This document shows, in pieces, positions 23,985 through 32,485 of a DNA stretch of 64,000 nt (position 1 is the stretch's first letter; each line of letters opens with the position of its first letter). Both the position numbers and the translations under genes were made by a program. Source of the DNA: Nocardioides sp. HDW12B (lineage in GTDB: Bacteria; Actinomycetota; Actinomycetes; Propionibacteriales; Nocardioidaceae); contig NZ_CP049867.1 in the NCBI RefSeq assembly GCF_011299595.1, positions 2,418,001-2,482,000 on the forward strand. Direction: 5' to 3'. The notes under the pieces were generated by a model. It searched no databases. It had not been told where the DNA came from and saw nothing but the letters and a program-made list of their open reading frames with translations.

Positions 23985-26900
23985 GCCTCGGCGAGACAGT
24001 TCGGGCCCAGGAGGGTCTTGAGGTCGGCGTACAGCGCGGAGGACGCCTCCACCCGCAGCCGGTCGTCGAGGCGCATCACCGTGGTGCTGTTGCGCGACAG
24101 GAGCTTCAGCCGGACCTCGGTGACCCCGGGGTGCGTGCCGAGGACGTCGCGCAGCTGGTCGACGACCGGCGGCGTGCACCGGGTGGAGGGCAGCGAGATC
24201 ACGATCGGCCCGGACGGGCCCTCGGTCAGGTCGGGGACGCTGACCTCGCGGCCGTGGATCTCCGGCTGGTCCTTCGAGCGCGACAGCGAGCCCTTGACGG
24301 TGATGATGATGTCCTCGTTGAGCGAGGTGCTCACCAGCTGGTAGACGGTGGGGAACAGCAGCACGTCGACGGCACCCTCGAGGTCCTCGACGGTGACCAG
24401 CGCCCACGAGTCGCCGCGCTTGGTCACCTTGCGCTGGATCGCGGTCACCAGCCCCGAGATCTTGACGGGCGCGCCGTCGCCGCGGCTCTCGTCGAGCAGC
24501 ACCTGCCCGATGGTGCAGTCGGCCTCGCGCGAGAGGATGTGCTCGAGCCCGGTCAGCGGGTGGTCGGAGACGTAGAGGCCGAGCATGTCGCGCTCGTGGG
24601 CCAGCAGCGCCTGCTTGTCCCACTCGGCCATGTCGGGGATCGCGATGGTGACGCCCCAGCCGGCCTGGTCGGCGGCGTCGTCGAGGCCGGCGAAGAGCGA
24701 GTCCTGGCCGATGGCCTCGTTGCGTTTGATGTCGACGTACTGGTCGACGGCCGACTCGGCGACCGCCACCAGCGCGCGGCGTCGGTGGCCCAGGGAGTCG
24801 AAGGCGCCGGCCTTGATGAGCGACTCGATGACGCGCTTGTTGCACGCCACGACGTCGACCTTGCCGAGGAAGTCGCCGAAGTCGACGTACCGGCCCTGCT
24901 CGCGGCGGGCGCGCACCACCGCGTCGACGACGTTGGCGCCGACGTTGCGGATCGCGGTGAGGCCGAAGCGCACGTCGCCCTCGACCGGGGTGAAGTCGGC
25001 GTCGGACTCGTTGACGTCGGGCGGGAGCACCTGGATCTTCATCCGCCGGCACTCGTTGAGGTAGATCGCGGACTTGTCCTTGTCGTCCTTCACCGAGGTC
25101 AGCAGCGCCGCCATGTACTCCTGCGGGTAGTTGGCCTTGAGGTAGGCGGTCCAGTAGGAGACCAGGCCGTACGCCGCGGAGTGGGCCTTGTTGAAGGCGT
25201 AGTCGGAGAACGGCAGCAGGATGTCCCACAGCGTCTTGATGGCGGCGGCCGAGTAGCCGCGCTCGCTCATGCCGGCGGAGAACGCCTCGAACTGTTTGTC
25301 CAGCTCGGCCTTCTTCTTCTTGCCCATGGCGCGGCGCAGCAGGTCGGCCTGGCCCAGCGTGTAGCCGGCCAGCTTCTGCGCGATCGCCATGACCTGCTCC
25401 TGGTAGACGATGAGACCGTAGGTCTCACCCAGGACGTCCTCGAGGGCGTCGGCCAGCTCGGGGTGGATCGCCTCGACCGGCTCGCGCCCGGTCTTGCGGC
25501 GGGCGTACTTGTTGTGGGAGTCCGCACCCATCGGACCCGGGCGGTAGAGCGCACCGACCGCGGAGATGTCCTCGAACGTGTCGGGACGCATGCTGCGCAG
25601 CAGCGCCCGCATCGGGCCGCCGTCGAGCTGGAAGACGCCCAGGGTGTCGCCGCGCTGGAGCAGCGCGTAGGTGTTCTCGTCGGTCAGCTCGAGCTCCTCG
25701 AGCACGACCTTCTCGCCCCGGTTGCGCTCGATGTTGCGCAGCGCGTCGTCGAGGACGGTGAGGTTGCGCAGCCCCAGGAAGTCCATCTTGATGAGGCCGA
25801 GGCGCTCGCAGGTCGGGTAGTCGAACTGCGTGATGACCGCGCCGTCCTGCGGGCGGCGCATGATCGGGATGACGTCGAGCAGCGGCTCGCTCGACATGAT
25901 GACGCCGGCCGCGTGCACGCCCCACTGCCGCTTCAGCCCCTCGAGACCGATGGCGGTGTCGACGACGGTCTTCACGTCCGGCTCGGAGTCGTAGAGCGCC
26001 CGGAACTCGCCGCCCTCGCCGTACCGCGCGTGGTTGGGGTCGAAGATCTCCTTGAGCGGGACGTCCTTGCCCATCACCGCGGCGGGCATCGCCTTGGTGA
26101 CCCGGTCGCCCATCGCGAAGGGGTAGCCGAGGATGCGCGAGGAGTCCTTGACGGCCTGCTTGGCCTTGATGGTGCCGTAGGTGACGATCATCGAGACCCG
26201 GTCGTCGCCGTACTTCTTGGAGACGTAGTCGATGACCTCGCCGCGGCGACGGTCGTCGAAGTCGATGTCGAAGTCGGGCATCGAGACGCGGTCGGGGTTC
26301 AGGAAGCGCTCGAAGATCAGGCCGTGCTCGAGCGGGTCGAGGTCGGTGATGCGCATCGCGTACGCCGCGATGGAGCCGGCGCCGGAGCCACGACCGGGAC
26401 CGACCCGGATGCCGTTGTCCTTGGCCCAGTTGATGAAGTCGGCGACGACGAGGAAGTAGCCCGGGAAGCCCATCTGGGTGATGACGCCGGTCTCGAACTC
26501 GGCCTGCTTGCGCACCTTGTCGGGGATGCCCTGGGGGTAGCGGAAGGCCAGCCCCTTCTCGACCTCCTTGACGAACCAGGAGTCCTCCGACTCGCCCTCG
26601 GGCACCGGGAACCGGGGCATGTAGTTGGCCGAGGTGTTGAACTCGACGTTGCAGCGCTCGGCGATCAGCAGGGTGTTGTCGCAGGCCTCCGGCAGACCGT
26701 TGCGGTCGGCCCAGAGCTCGCGCATCTCCTCGGGCGACTTGATGTAGTAGGAGTCGCCGTGGAACTTGAAGCGGCCCGGGTCCGACATCGTGCTGCCCGA
26801 CGAGACGCACAGCAGGTGCTCGTGGGCGCCGGCGTCCTCGGGGCGGACGTAGTGGGAGTCGTTGGTGGCGATCGGCGGGATCGACAGGTCCTTCGACAGG

Positions 26901-27535
26901 CGCAGCAGCCCCTCGCGGACGCGGGTCTCGATGTCGAGGCCGTGGTCCATCAGCTCGAGGAAGTAGTTGTCGGCGCCGAGGATGTCGCGGAAGTCGGCGG
27001 CCGCCTGGCGGGCCTTGTCGTAGTCGCCGATGCGCAGCCAGGTCTGGACCTCGCCCGAGGGGCAGCCCGTCGTGCCGATGAGGCCGCCGGCGTACTCCTG
27101 GAGCAGCTCGCGGTCGGCGCGCGGCTTGTAGAAGTAGCCCTCCAGCGAGGAGCGCGACGACAGCCGGAAGAGGTTGTGCATGCCGGCCGTGGTCTCGGCC
27201 AGCAGCGTCATGTGGGTGTAGGCACCGAAGCCCGAGACGTCGTCGTCGCCGCCGTTGTTCCACCGCACCCGCTTGCGCTCGAAGCGCGAGGTGTTGGGCG
27301 TGAAGTAGGCCTCCATGCCGATGATCGGCTTGACCCCGTGCGCCTGCGCCTTGGAGTAGAAGTCGAACGCGCCGAACACGTTGCCGTGGTCGGTCATGGC
27401 GATCGAGCCCATCCCGAGCTCGGCGGTGCGCGCGAACATGTCGTCGAGGCGGGCGGCCCCGTCGAGCATGGAGTACTCGGTGTGCACGTGCAGGTGTGCG
27501 AAACCGGCCTGGGTGCTGCTGGTCCCACCTGACAT
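23981..27535 (-). CDS. dnaE1: DNA polymerase III alpha subunit
   Basis: The 1184-aa replicative polymerase begins with a PHP domain (HLHVHTEYSMLDGAARLDD, residues 14 on; MTDHGNVFG). The catalytic aspartates are in MPDFDIDF at residues 419-426. Further conserved blocks are the GRGSGAGS motif, the tandem helix-hairpin-helix region, and a C-terminal OB fold (VKISGLVTAIQRKVTKRGD). Length and domains match DnaE1, the main chromosomal polymerase, not the error-prone DnaE2. An upstream ATG 18 codons earlier is possible, but MSGG before the PHP domain has a GAGGAG site 11 bases away. Confidence 0.97.
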   Translation of the reverse strand: MSGGTSSTQAGFAHLHVHTEYSMLDGAARLDDMFARTAELGMGSIAMTDHGNVFGAFDFYSKAQAHGVKPIIGMEAYFTPNTSRFERKRVRWNNGGDDDVSGFGAYTHMTLLAETTAGMHNLFRLSSRSSLEGYFYKPRADRELLQEYAGGLIGTTGCPSGEVQTWLRIGDYDKARQAAADFRDILGADNYFLELMDHGLDIETRVREGLLRLSKDLSIPPIATNDSHYVRPEDAGAHEHLLCVSSGSTMSDPGRFKFHGDSYYIKSPEEMRELWADRNGLPEACDNTLLIAERCNVEFNTSANYMPRFPVPEGESEDSWFVKEVEKGLAFRYPQGIPDKVRKQAEFETGVITQMGFPGYFLVVADFINWAKDNGIRVGPGRGSGAGSIAAYAMRITDLDPLEHGLIFERFLNPDRVSMPDFDIDFDDRRRGEVIDYVSKKYGDDRVSMIVTYGTIKAKQAVKDSSRILGYPFAMGDRVTKAMPAAVMGKDVPLKEIFDPNHARYGEGGEFRALYDSEPDVKTVVDTAIGLEGLKRQWGVHAAGVIMSSEPLLDVIPIMRRPQDGAVITQFDYPTCERLGLIKMDFLGLRNLTVLDDALRNIERNRGEKVVLEELELTDENTYALLQRGDTLGVFQLDGGPMRALLRSMRPDTFEDISAVGALYRPGPMGADSHNKYARRKTGREPVEAIHPELADALEDVLGETYGLIVYQEQVMAIAQKLAGYTLGQADLLRRAMGKKKKAELDKQFEAFSAGMSERGYSAAAIKTLWDILLPFSDYAFNKAHSAAYGLVSYWTAYLKANYPQEYMAALLTSVKDDKDKSAIYLNECRRMKIQVLPPDVNESDADFTPVEGDVRFGLTAIRNVGANVVDAVVRARREQGRYVDFGDFLGKVDVVACNKRVIESLIKAGAFDSLGHRRRALVAVAESAVDQYVDIKRNEAIGQDSLFAGLDDAADQAGWGVTIAIPDMAEWDKQALLAHERDMLGLYVSDHPLTGLEHILSREADCTIGQVLLDESRGDGAPVKISGLVTAIQRKVTKRGDSWALVTVEDLEGAVDVLLFPTVYQLVSTSLNEDIIITVKGSLSRSKDQPEIHGREVSVPDLTEGPSGPIVISLPSTRCTPPVVDQLRDVLGTHPGVTEVRLKLLSRNSTTVMRLDDRLRVEASSALYADLKTLLGPNCLAEA

Positions 27536-27637
27536 CGGGCGACCGGCTCCTCTCGAGGGTGCGGGCAGGGGCGGACCGGACGGGTTCACGCTCCGGGCAG
27601 GAGGGCGATCGGCCGAGTCGGGGGGAAGGAGACCACC

Positions 27638-28348
27638 CTAAGCGACCGACCCTCCTGCGACCACGGTGCCACTCCGCTCCGACAGAACCGCGAGCCAGCC
27701 CTCCTCGATCCCGGGCCGTCCGGCGCTGCGGTGGACGTGGAGGATCCGCCACCCGGCCCCCTCGAGCACGGCGCGCAGCGCCGGCTCCCGCCAGAAGGTG
27801 AAGTGGCGCGGGGCGCCGACCGAGCCGTGGGAGGACCAGCCGTCGCCGTCGCCCTCCTTCATGGTCAGCGCGAGGACGCCGCCGTCGCGGACCGCGTCGT
27901 GGAGGCGCCGCAGCAGCCGCGGCAGGTCGGCGCGGGCGACGTGCAGGAGCACGGCGTCGGCCCAGACCGCGTCGTAGCAACCGTCCGCGCCTGCTTGCGG
28001 GCCGCCCTGTGGGCCTGCCTGTGGGCCTGCCTCTGGGTCGCGCAGGTCCTCGTGGAGCGGGTCGAGGACGTCGGCGGCCTGCCCGAGGCGCCGGAGCCGG
28101 TCGACGAACGCCGGCGTGATGTCGGTGCGCCGGACGCTCAGCCCGCGCTCCTCCAGCGCGAGCGCGTCCCGGCCGGGTCCGGACCCGATCTCCAGCACCC
28201 GGGCCCCGGGCCGGAGCCGCGCGCGGGTGCGGTCCATGAGGTCGAGGACCTCGGGCGGGGCGGCGGGTGAGGCCTCGGCGTACGCCTCGGCGCCGGCCTG
28301 GTACGCCGCGAGCGTCGCCTCGGTCTCGCTCGACCGACGGCTGCTCAC
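27638..28348 (-). CDS. Class I SAM-dependent methyltransferase
   Basis: The 236-aa protein has the SAM-binding motif ARVLEIGSGPGRDAL near residue 50 and the later DGCYDAVWADAVLLHV and GGVLALTMKEG strands. Between these halves is a low-complexity insert of QAGP/QGGP units (about residues 103-117), encoded by 12-bp imperfect repeats at 27985-28030. HGSVGAPRHFTFW near residue 172 may shape the substrate site. The GTG start overlaps the stop of the upstream fusion gene (GTGA). Substrate unknown. Confidence 0.8.
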   Translation of the reverse strand: MSSRRSSETEATLAAYQAGAEAYAEASPAAPPEVLDLMDRTRARLRPGARVLEIGSGPGRDALALEERGLSVRRTDITPAFVDRLRRLGQAADVLDPLHEDLRDPEAGPQAGPQGGPQAGADGCYDAVWADAVLLHVARADLPRLLRRLHDAVRDGGVLALTMKEGDGDGWSSHGSVGAPRHFTFWREPALRAVLEGAGWRILHVHRSAGRPGIEEGWLAVLSERSGTVVAGGSVA

Positions 28349-29085
28349 CGACGGCGCCGCTCGGCCACGTCCAGACCGGTCTCGACGAGCCGGTGGACCA
28401 CCGGCGTCCAGTCGGACGCGTCGAGACCGGGCGTGCGGGAGGCCAGGCGGGCGGCGATCTCCGCCTCCCGCTCGGGGTCGCGGCCGGCGTGGCCCGGGGT
28501 GTCCTTGACCGCCTGGACGGCGGCGGTGAGCGCGACCCGGCGGTTGACCACGGCGGCGAGCTCCTCGTCGACGAGGTCGATCTGGTGGCGCAGGAAGGCG
28601 AGCGGGTCCGGCCCGGGCCAGACCATGCGCACGTCGGGGGCCTTCTCCTCGTTGGCCGAGCCGTCGGTCGTCTCCAGCTCGAGCAGCCCCTGCCGGCGGT
28701 AGAAGGCGCGGGCGCCCTCGTTGGTGGAGAACACCCACAGCCCGAATCCCTCGGGCCGGCAGGCCTTGGCCAGGTCGAGCAGCGCCGCCCCGACGCCCCG
28801 GGCCTGGGCACGCGGGTGGACGTAGAGCGAGTGCACCCAGTGGCCGTCGAGGTCGAGGTGGCCCACGACCTCGCCGGCGATCTCGGCCACCCAGACCTCG
28901 TGGTCGCAGACCCGGCCGGCGAAGAAGGCGCGGTCCTCCTCGACGGTGTGCACCGGGGGCGGGAAGGCGCGGCCGGCTCCGCGCCGGGCCGCGATCACCA
29001 CCTCGGCGCAGTCGGCGGCGTCCTCCGGCACGGCACGGCGCACCAGGACGTCGGGCCCGGCGGTCTGCGGGTCAGTCGAGCTCAC
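28345..29085 (-). CDS. GNAT acetyltransferase fused to AroQ-type chorismate mutase
   Basis: The 246-aa protein joins two domains. Residues 12-156 form a GNAT fold with the CoA loop [15 protein letters not shown] and the [11 protein letters not shown] end. Residues 161-241 form an all-helical chorismate mutase domain. Arg166, Arg183, Lys194, Asp203, Arg206 and Glu207 reproduce the spacing of Arg11, Arg28, Lys39, Asp48, Arg51 and Glu52 in the E. coli AroQ domain. Chorismate mutase turns chorismate into prephenate for phenylalanine and tyrosine synthesis. The last two active-site positions (Ser84/Gln88) could not be placed with confidence. It overlaps rluD by 14 bases. Whether both domains act on related substrates is unknown. 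Confidence 0.8.
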   Translation of the reverse strand: MSSTDPQTAGPDVLVRRAVPEDAADCAEVVIAARRGAGRAFPPPVHTVEEDRAFFAGRVCDHEVWVAEIAGEVVGHLDLDGHWVHSLYVHPRAQARGVGAALLDLAKACRPEGFGLWVFSTNEGARAFYRRQGLLELETTDGSANEEKAPDVRMVWPGPDPLAFLRHQIDLVDEELAAVVNRRVALTAAVQAVKDTPGHAGRDPEREAEIAARLASRTPGLDASDWTPVVHRLVETGLDVAERRRR

Positions 29086-30001
29086 GGACGAGCTCCAGGG
29101 CGTGGGCGAGGTCGGCCGGGTAGGGCGACTCGTAGCTGACGTGCTCCCCCGTCCCGGGGTGCTCGAAGCCGAGGCGTACGGCGTGCAGCCACTGGCGTGT
29201 CAGGTCGAGGCGGGCCGCGAGGACCGGGTCGCCGCCGTACAGCGGGTCACCGGCGCAGGGGTGCTTGAGCGCCTGCATGTGGACCCGGATCTGGTGGGTG
29301 CGGCCGGTCTCGAGGTGGACCTCGAGCAGGCTGGCGAAGCGGTGGGCCTCGAGGGTGTCGTAGTGGGTGACGCTGTGGCGGCCGCCCTCGGCGACGTGGA
29401 ACTTGTGGTCGAAGCGCGGGTGGCGCGCGATCGGGGCGTCGATCGTGCCGCGCAACGGGTCGGGGTGGCCCTGGACCAGCGCGTGGTAGGTCTTGTCGAC
29501 CGTGCGGTGGCGGAAGGCGTTCTTGAGCCGGGAGTAGGCGACCTCGCCCTTGGCGATGACCATGACCCCGCTGGTGCCGACGTCGAGCCGCTGGACGATG
29601 CCCTGCCGCTCCGAGGCGCCGCTGGTGGCGATCCGGAAGCCGGCGGCGACGAGGTGGCCGACGACGGTGGGTCCGTTCCAGCCCGGGCTCGGGTGTACGG
29701 CGACCCCGACCGGCTTGTCGATGACGACCAGGGAGTCGTCGTCGTGGATGATCCCGATGCCCTCGACGATCTGGGGCACGATCGCCACCGGGTCACGCAG
29801 GTCGGGGATCTCGACGTCGAGCATCGCGCCGCCGTGGACCCGGTCGGACTTCGCCACGTCGCGCCCGTCGAGGCGGACGTGCCCGTCGGCGACGAGGTCG
29901 GCCGCGCGGGTGCGGGAGAAGCCGAACATGCGCGCCAGGCAGGCGTCGACGCGCTCGCCCTCCATGCCGTCGGGGACGAAGACGGTGCGGTGCTCGCTCA
30001 C
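29072..30001 (-). CDS. rluD: RluA/RluD-family 23S rRNA pseudouridine synthase
   Basis: The 309-aa enzyme isomerises uridines in large-subunit rRNA. It has an N-terminal S4 RNA-binding domain ([19 protein letters not shown]) and the catalytic aspartate in [12 protein letters not shown]. Further RluA-family blocks are [24 protein letters not shown] and [10 protein letters not shown]. The GTG start overlaps the lspA stop (GTGA). This lspA-rluD pairing is usual in many bacteria. The exact modified positions follow from the family, not from this sequence. Confidence 0.92.
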   Translation of the reverse strand: MSEHRTVFVPDGMEGERVDACLARMFGFSRTRAADLVADGHVRLDGRDVAKSDRVHGGAMLDVEIPDLRDPVAIVPQIVEGIGIIHDDDSLVVIDKPVGVAVHPSPGWNGPTVVGHLVAAGFRIATSGASERQGIVQRLDVGTSGVMVIAKGEVAYSRLKNAFRHRTVDKTYHALVQGHPDPLRGTIDAPIARHPRFDHKFHVAEGGRHSVTHYDTLEAHRFASLLEVHLETGRTHQIRVHMQALKHPCAGDPLYGGDPVLAARLDLTRQWLHAVRLGFEHPGTGEHVSYESPYPADLAHALELVRELD

Positions 30002-30549
30002 GGCGCGTTCCGCTCGCCGCGGAGGCTGATGCCGCGGAAGGCCTGCACGACGATGACGACCGCCGCCAGGTTGATGCACATGTCGGCGACGTTGAAGACC
30101 GGCCAGTTCGGCAGCTGGAACATGTCGACGACGTGGCCGCGCAACGGTCCGGGGTCGCGGAAGAGCCGGTCGGTCAGGTTGCCGAGGATGCCGCCGAGCA
30201 GCGCACCGAGCCCGACGGCCCAGAGCGGGTCGCCGACCTTGCGGGCGACGACGAGCACCACGACGGCGGCCACCATCGCGAAGATCGTGAGGTAGACCGT
30301 GGAGGACGTACCGAGGCTGAAGGCGGCGCCGGGGTTGAAGACCAGGGTGAGGCGGAACAGGTCCCCCACCACCTCGACGGGCTGCCCGCGCTCGAGCGCG
30401 GCGAGCGCCCAGGTCTTGGTGCCGAGGTCGACCAGGTAGGCCACCACGGCGACGGTCGCGAAGAGGCCGAGCCGACGTCGTCGGTCCGGCGGTGTCGGGG
30501 GGTGCTCGTCGTCGCTGTCGTTCAGCGACGCTCCTCGCGCTGCTTGCAT
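29998..30549 (-). CDS. lspA: Lipoprotein signal peptidase (signal peptidase II)
   Basis: The 183-aa inner-membrane aspartyl protease removes signal peptides from diacylglyceryl-modified prolipoproteins. Four hydrophobic segments are present. The catalytic aspartates lie in GNLTDRLF and FNVADM, and VFNPGAAFS is the conserved loop. An acidic, proline-rich N-terminus of about 25 residues precedes the first segment. The ATG at 30549 lies inside the end of the upstream gene (28-base overlap); a GTG at 30558 is an alternative. A likely client in this window is the lipoprotein encoded at 35954-36628. Confidence 0.93.
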   Translation of the reverse strand: MQAARGASLNDSDDEHPPTPPDRRRRLGLFATVAVVAYLVDLGTKTWALAALERGQPVEVVGDLFRLTLVFNPGAAFSLGTSSTVYLTIFAMVAAVVVLVVARKVGDPLWAVGLGALLGGILGNLTDRLFRDPGPLRGHVVDMFQLPNWPVFNVADMCINLAAVVIVVQAFRGISLRGERNAP

Positions 30550-31967
30550 GGCACGCACAGTGTGGCACGCGGGAACGCCATCAAACGATTCTTGCCGATG
30601 GCCTCACCGCAGCTCTCGCACCGGCCGTAGGTGCCGTCCTCGATGCGCTCGAGGGCGTGCTCGGTCTGGGTCAGCATGTCCCGCGCGTTGTTGGCGATGG
30701 ACACCTCGTGGTCGCGCTCGAAGGTGGCCGACCCGACGTCGGCCTGGTCGTGACCCGCCCCGTCCCCGGCGTCGCGCATGAGCCCGTCGAGCTCCTTCGC
30801 CGCCAGGTCCAGCTCGCCGCGCAGGCGCTCGACGTCGGCGGCCAGCTCGGCCTTGACCTGGTTGAGCTCCTTCGCCGTCCACGGCGACTCGTCGGCCTTC
30901 ACCGCCAGCGAGGAGGCGCGGATCGGGCCGGACTTCTTGGCCGGCTTCTTGGCCGTCGTCGGGGTCGCGGCCGTGGCCGTCTTCCGCGTCGCGGTCGTCG
31001 CGGCCGACGCGGTCTTCTTCGCAGCCGTCGCAGCAGCGGAGGCCGTCTTCTTGGCCGCGCTCGCGGCAGCAGCGGTCGCCGCGGCGGCAGCCGGTGCGGT
31101 CTTCTTCGCCGTGCTCGTCGACGAGGCCTTCGAGGTCGCGAGCTTCGCCGTCGACGCGGCCGGGGACGGCGCCTTCTTCGCGGCCGCCTTCTTCACCGAG
31201 GCCGTGGTCGCCGCCGACTGCTTCGCGGGCGCCGGAGCGGTCGCCTTGGTGGCCGACTTCTTCGTCGCGCTGGCCTTCTTCGACGCGCCGGCCTTCTTCG
31301 CCGTGGCCGTCGACGTGCCCTTCGTGGCGATGGCCTTCTTCGCCGCGGTCGCCTTCTTGACTGGCGTCGCCTTCTTCGCGGGCGTCGCCTTCGTCGCCGT
31401 GCTCGCTGACGCCTTCTTGACTGGCGTCGCCTTCTTGGTGGGCGTCGCCTTCGTCGCCGTGCTCGCTGTCGCCTTCTTGGCGGGCGTCGCCTTCTTCGCC
31501 GTGCTCGCGGCGGACGCCTTCTTGGCGGGGGCTGCCTTTGTGGCCGTGCTCTTCGCCGGGGCCTTCTTCGCCGGGGTCTTCTTCGCCGCACTCGCGGCGG
31601 GCGCCTTCTTGGCGGGGGCCGCCTTCGTGGCCGTGCTCTTCGCCGGGGTCTTCTTCGCTGGGGTCTTCTGCGCCGGAGCCTTCTTCGCCGGGGCCTTCGC
31701 GGCCGGCGCGGGCGACGGCGCCTTCGCGGCAGCCGCCTTCTTCACCGACGCGGCCGTGGCCGCCGACTGCTTCGCGGGTGCCGGCGCGGTCGACTTCGCC
31801 GAGGTCTTCTTCGCCGGGGACTTCTTCGCGGCGGCCTTCGCCGGCGCGGCGGCGGTCTTCGCGGCGGACTGGGCGGCGGACTTGGCGGCCTTCCCGCCCC
31901 GACCGGTGACGCGCTTGGCGGCAGCCGCCGTCTTGCCCGCCAGCTTGGCGGCGCTCATCCGAGCCAT
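30522..31967 (-). CDS. Histone H1-like lysine/alanine repeat domain fused to DksA/TraR zinc finger
   Basis: The 481-aa protein has two very different parts. Residues 1 to about 360 consist almost only of Lys, Ala, Thr, Pro and Ser in AKKA, PAKK and TKKA repeats, like eukaryotic histone H1 tails or HctB-type DNA condensers. Residues about 362-481 form a DksA/TraR-type domain: a helical hairpin, then a C4 zinc finger with Cys450, Cys453, Cys471 and Cys474 (C-x2-C-x17-C-x2-C). DksA-like proteins act in the secondary channel of RNA polymerase. The basic tail should bind DNA nonspecifically. The ATG follows AGAAGGG. Repeat DNA at 31000-31900 may vary in length between strains. It lies directly upstream of lspA. 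Confidence 0.85.
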   Translation of the reverse strand: MARMSAAKLAGKTAAAAKRVTGRGGKAAKSAAQSAAKTAAAPAKAAAKKSPAKKTSAKSTAPAPAKQSAATAASVKKAAAAKAPSPAPAAKAPAKKAPAQKTPAKKTPAKSTATKAAPAKKAPAASAAKKTPAKKAPAKSTATKAAPAKKASAASTAKKATPAKKATASTATKATPTKKATPVKKASASTATKATPAKKATPVKKATAAKKAIATKGTSTATAKKAGASKKASATKKSATKATAPAPAKQSAATTASVKKAAAKKAPSPAASTAKLATSKASSTSTAKKTAPAAAAATAAAASAAKKTASAAATAAKKTASAATTATRKTATAATPTTAKKPAKKSGPIRASSLAVKADESPWTAKELNQVKAELAADVERLRGELDLAAKELDGLMRDAGDGAGHDQADVGSATFERDHEVSIANNARDMLTQTEHALERIEDGTYGRCESCGEAIGKNRLMAFPRATLCVPCKQREERR

Positions 31968-32179
31968 CGTCGTGCCCTTCTCGAGAAGGAGATCGCTTCG
32001 CCGATGGGTGGAACACCTGGCCCCGCCCGGCGTACCTGCACGTCCCCAGCCCGCACAGTGCGGTGAGGATATGCCCGGGCACCCCCCAGGACAACAGGCC
32101 ACGCCACGCGCGAGGCCGCGAAGTCACGCCGGTCCGGATACCGAGTTGGTCGCGACCGGGGCGGCTGGCAGACTGGCAC
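31968..32179. other. Intergenic region between divergent H1/DksA-fusion gene and ileS leader
   Basis: No open reading frame with support was found in this stretch. A possible plus-strand promoter is TTGGTC near 32144 followed after 17 bases by CAGACT, a weak -10. It would place the start of the ileS transcript just before the T-box. The minus-strand promoter of the fusion gene must also lie here, but no clear TANNNT box could be fixed. Confidence 0.3.
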
Positions 32180-32485
32180 CCGCGTACGCACGGTGTCGAC
32201 GGGACGAGTAGGTCCGGGACCAGCCGAGAGCGACCTGGGGACGGTGGGAGCCCAGGGGTGTTGGCCGGATCGAAGATCACCCCGAGCCGCCGGAGGAGCG
32301 CCCCCGACCCCGGTCGCGGGCAGGTAGAACCGGCAGCGGACGTGCACGAGAGGGCTTCCCCCAGCACCACGGGAGGACGCCAAGGAGGGTGGTACCGCGG
32401 GACCGGCTCGATCGAGCGGCCTCGTCCCTTCGTCGCAGGATCGACGTACCCCCGGGTCGTCGAACGACAGACGAGGACGCACCCC
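32180..32485 (+). promoter_or_regulatory. T-box riboswitch for ileS, translational type
   Basis: The T-box sequence GGGTGGTACCGCGG ends at 32400; its TGGT (32390-32393) would pair with the ACCA end of uncharged tRNA. The likely specifier is ATC (32276-32278) in GAAGATCACCCC, an isoleucine codon that matches the gene downstream. Upstream motifs GACGAGTAG and CGAGAGC resemble stem I and the linker of actinobacterial T-boxes. No T-run terminator follows. Instead CCTCGTC (32420-32426) can pair with GACGAGG (32470-32476), which covers the ileS ribosome-binding site. Uncharged tRNA-Ile should free that site. Pairings were worked out by eye. Confidence 0.85.

Noticed and set aside
24131-27532. 1133-codon open frame on the plus strand
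   Set aside because: It is the mirror frame of dnaE, has an odd Val/Asp/Gly/Leu/Arg-rich composition and no recognisable domain.
30001-30568. N-terminal extension of the pseudouridine synthase into the lspA region
   Set aside because: The frame stays open, but the extra stretch is antisense-like Arg/Pro-rich sequence from another frame of lspA. The GTG at 30001 starts right before the S4 domain and overlaps the lspA stop in the usual way.
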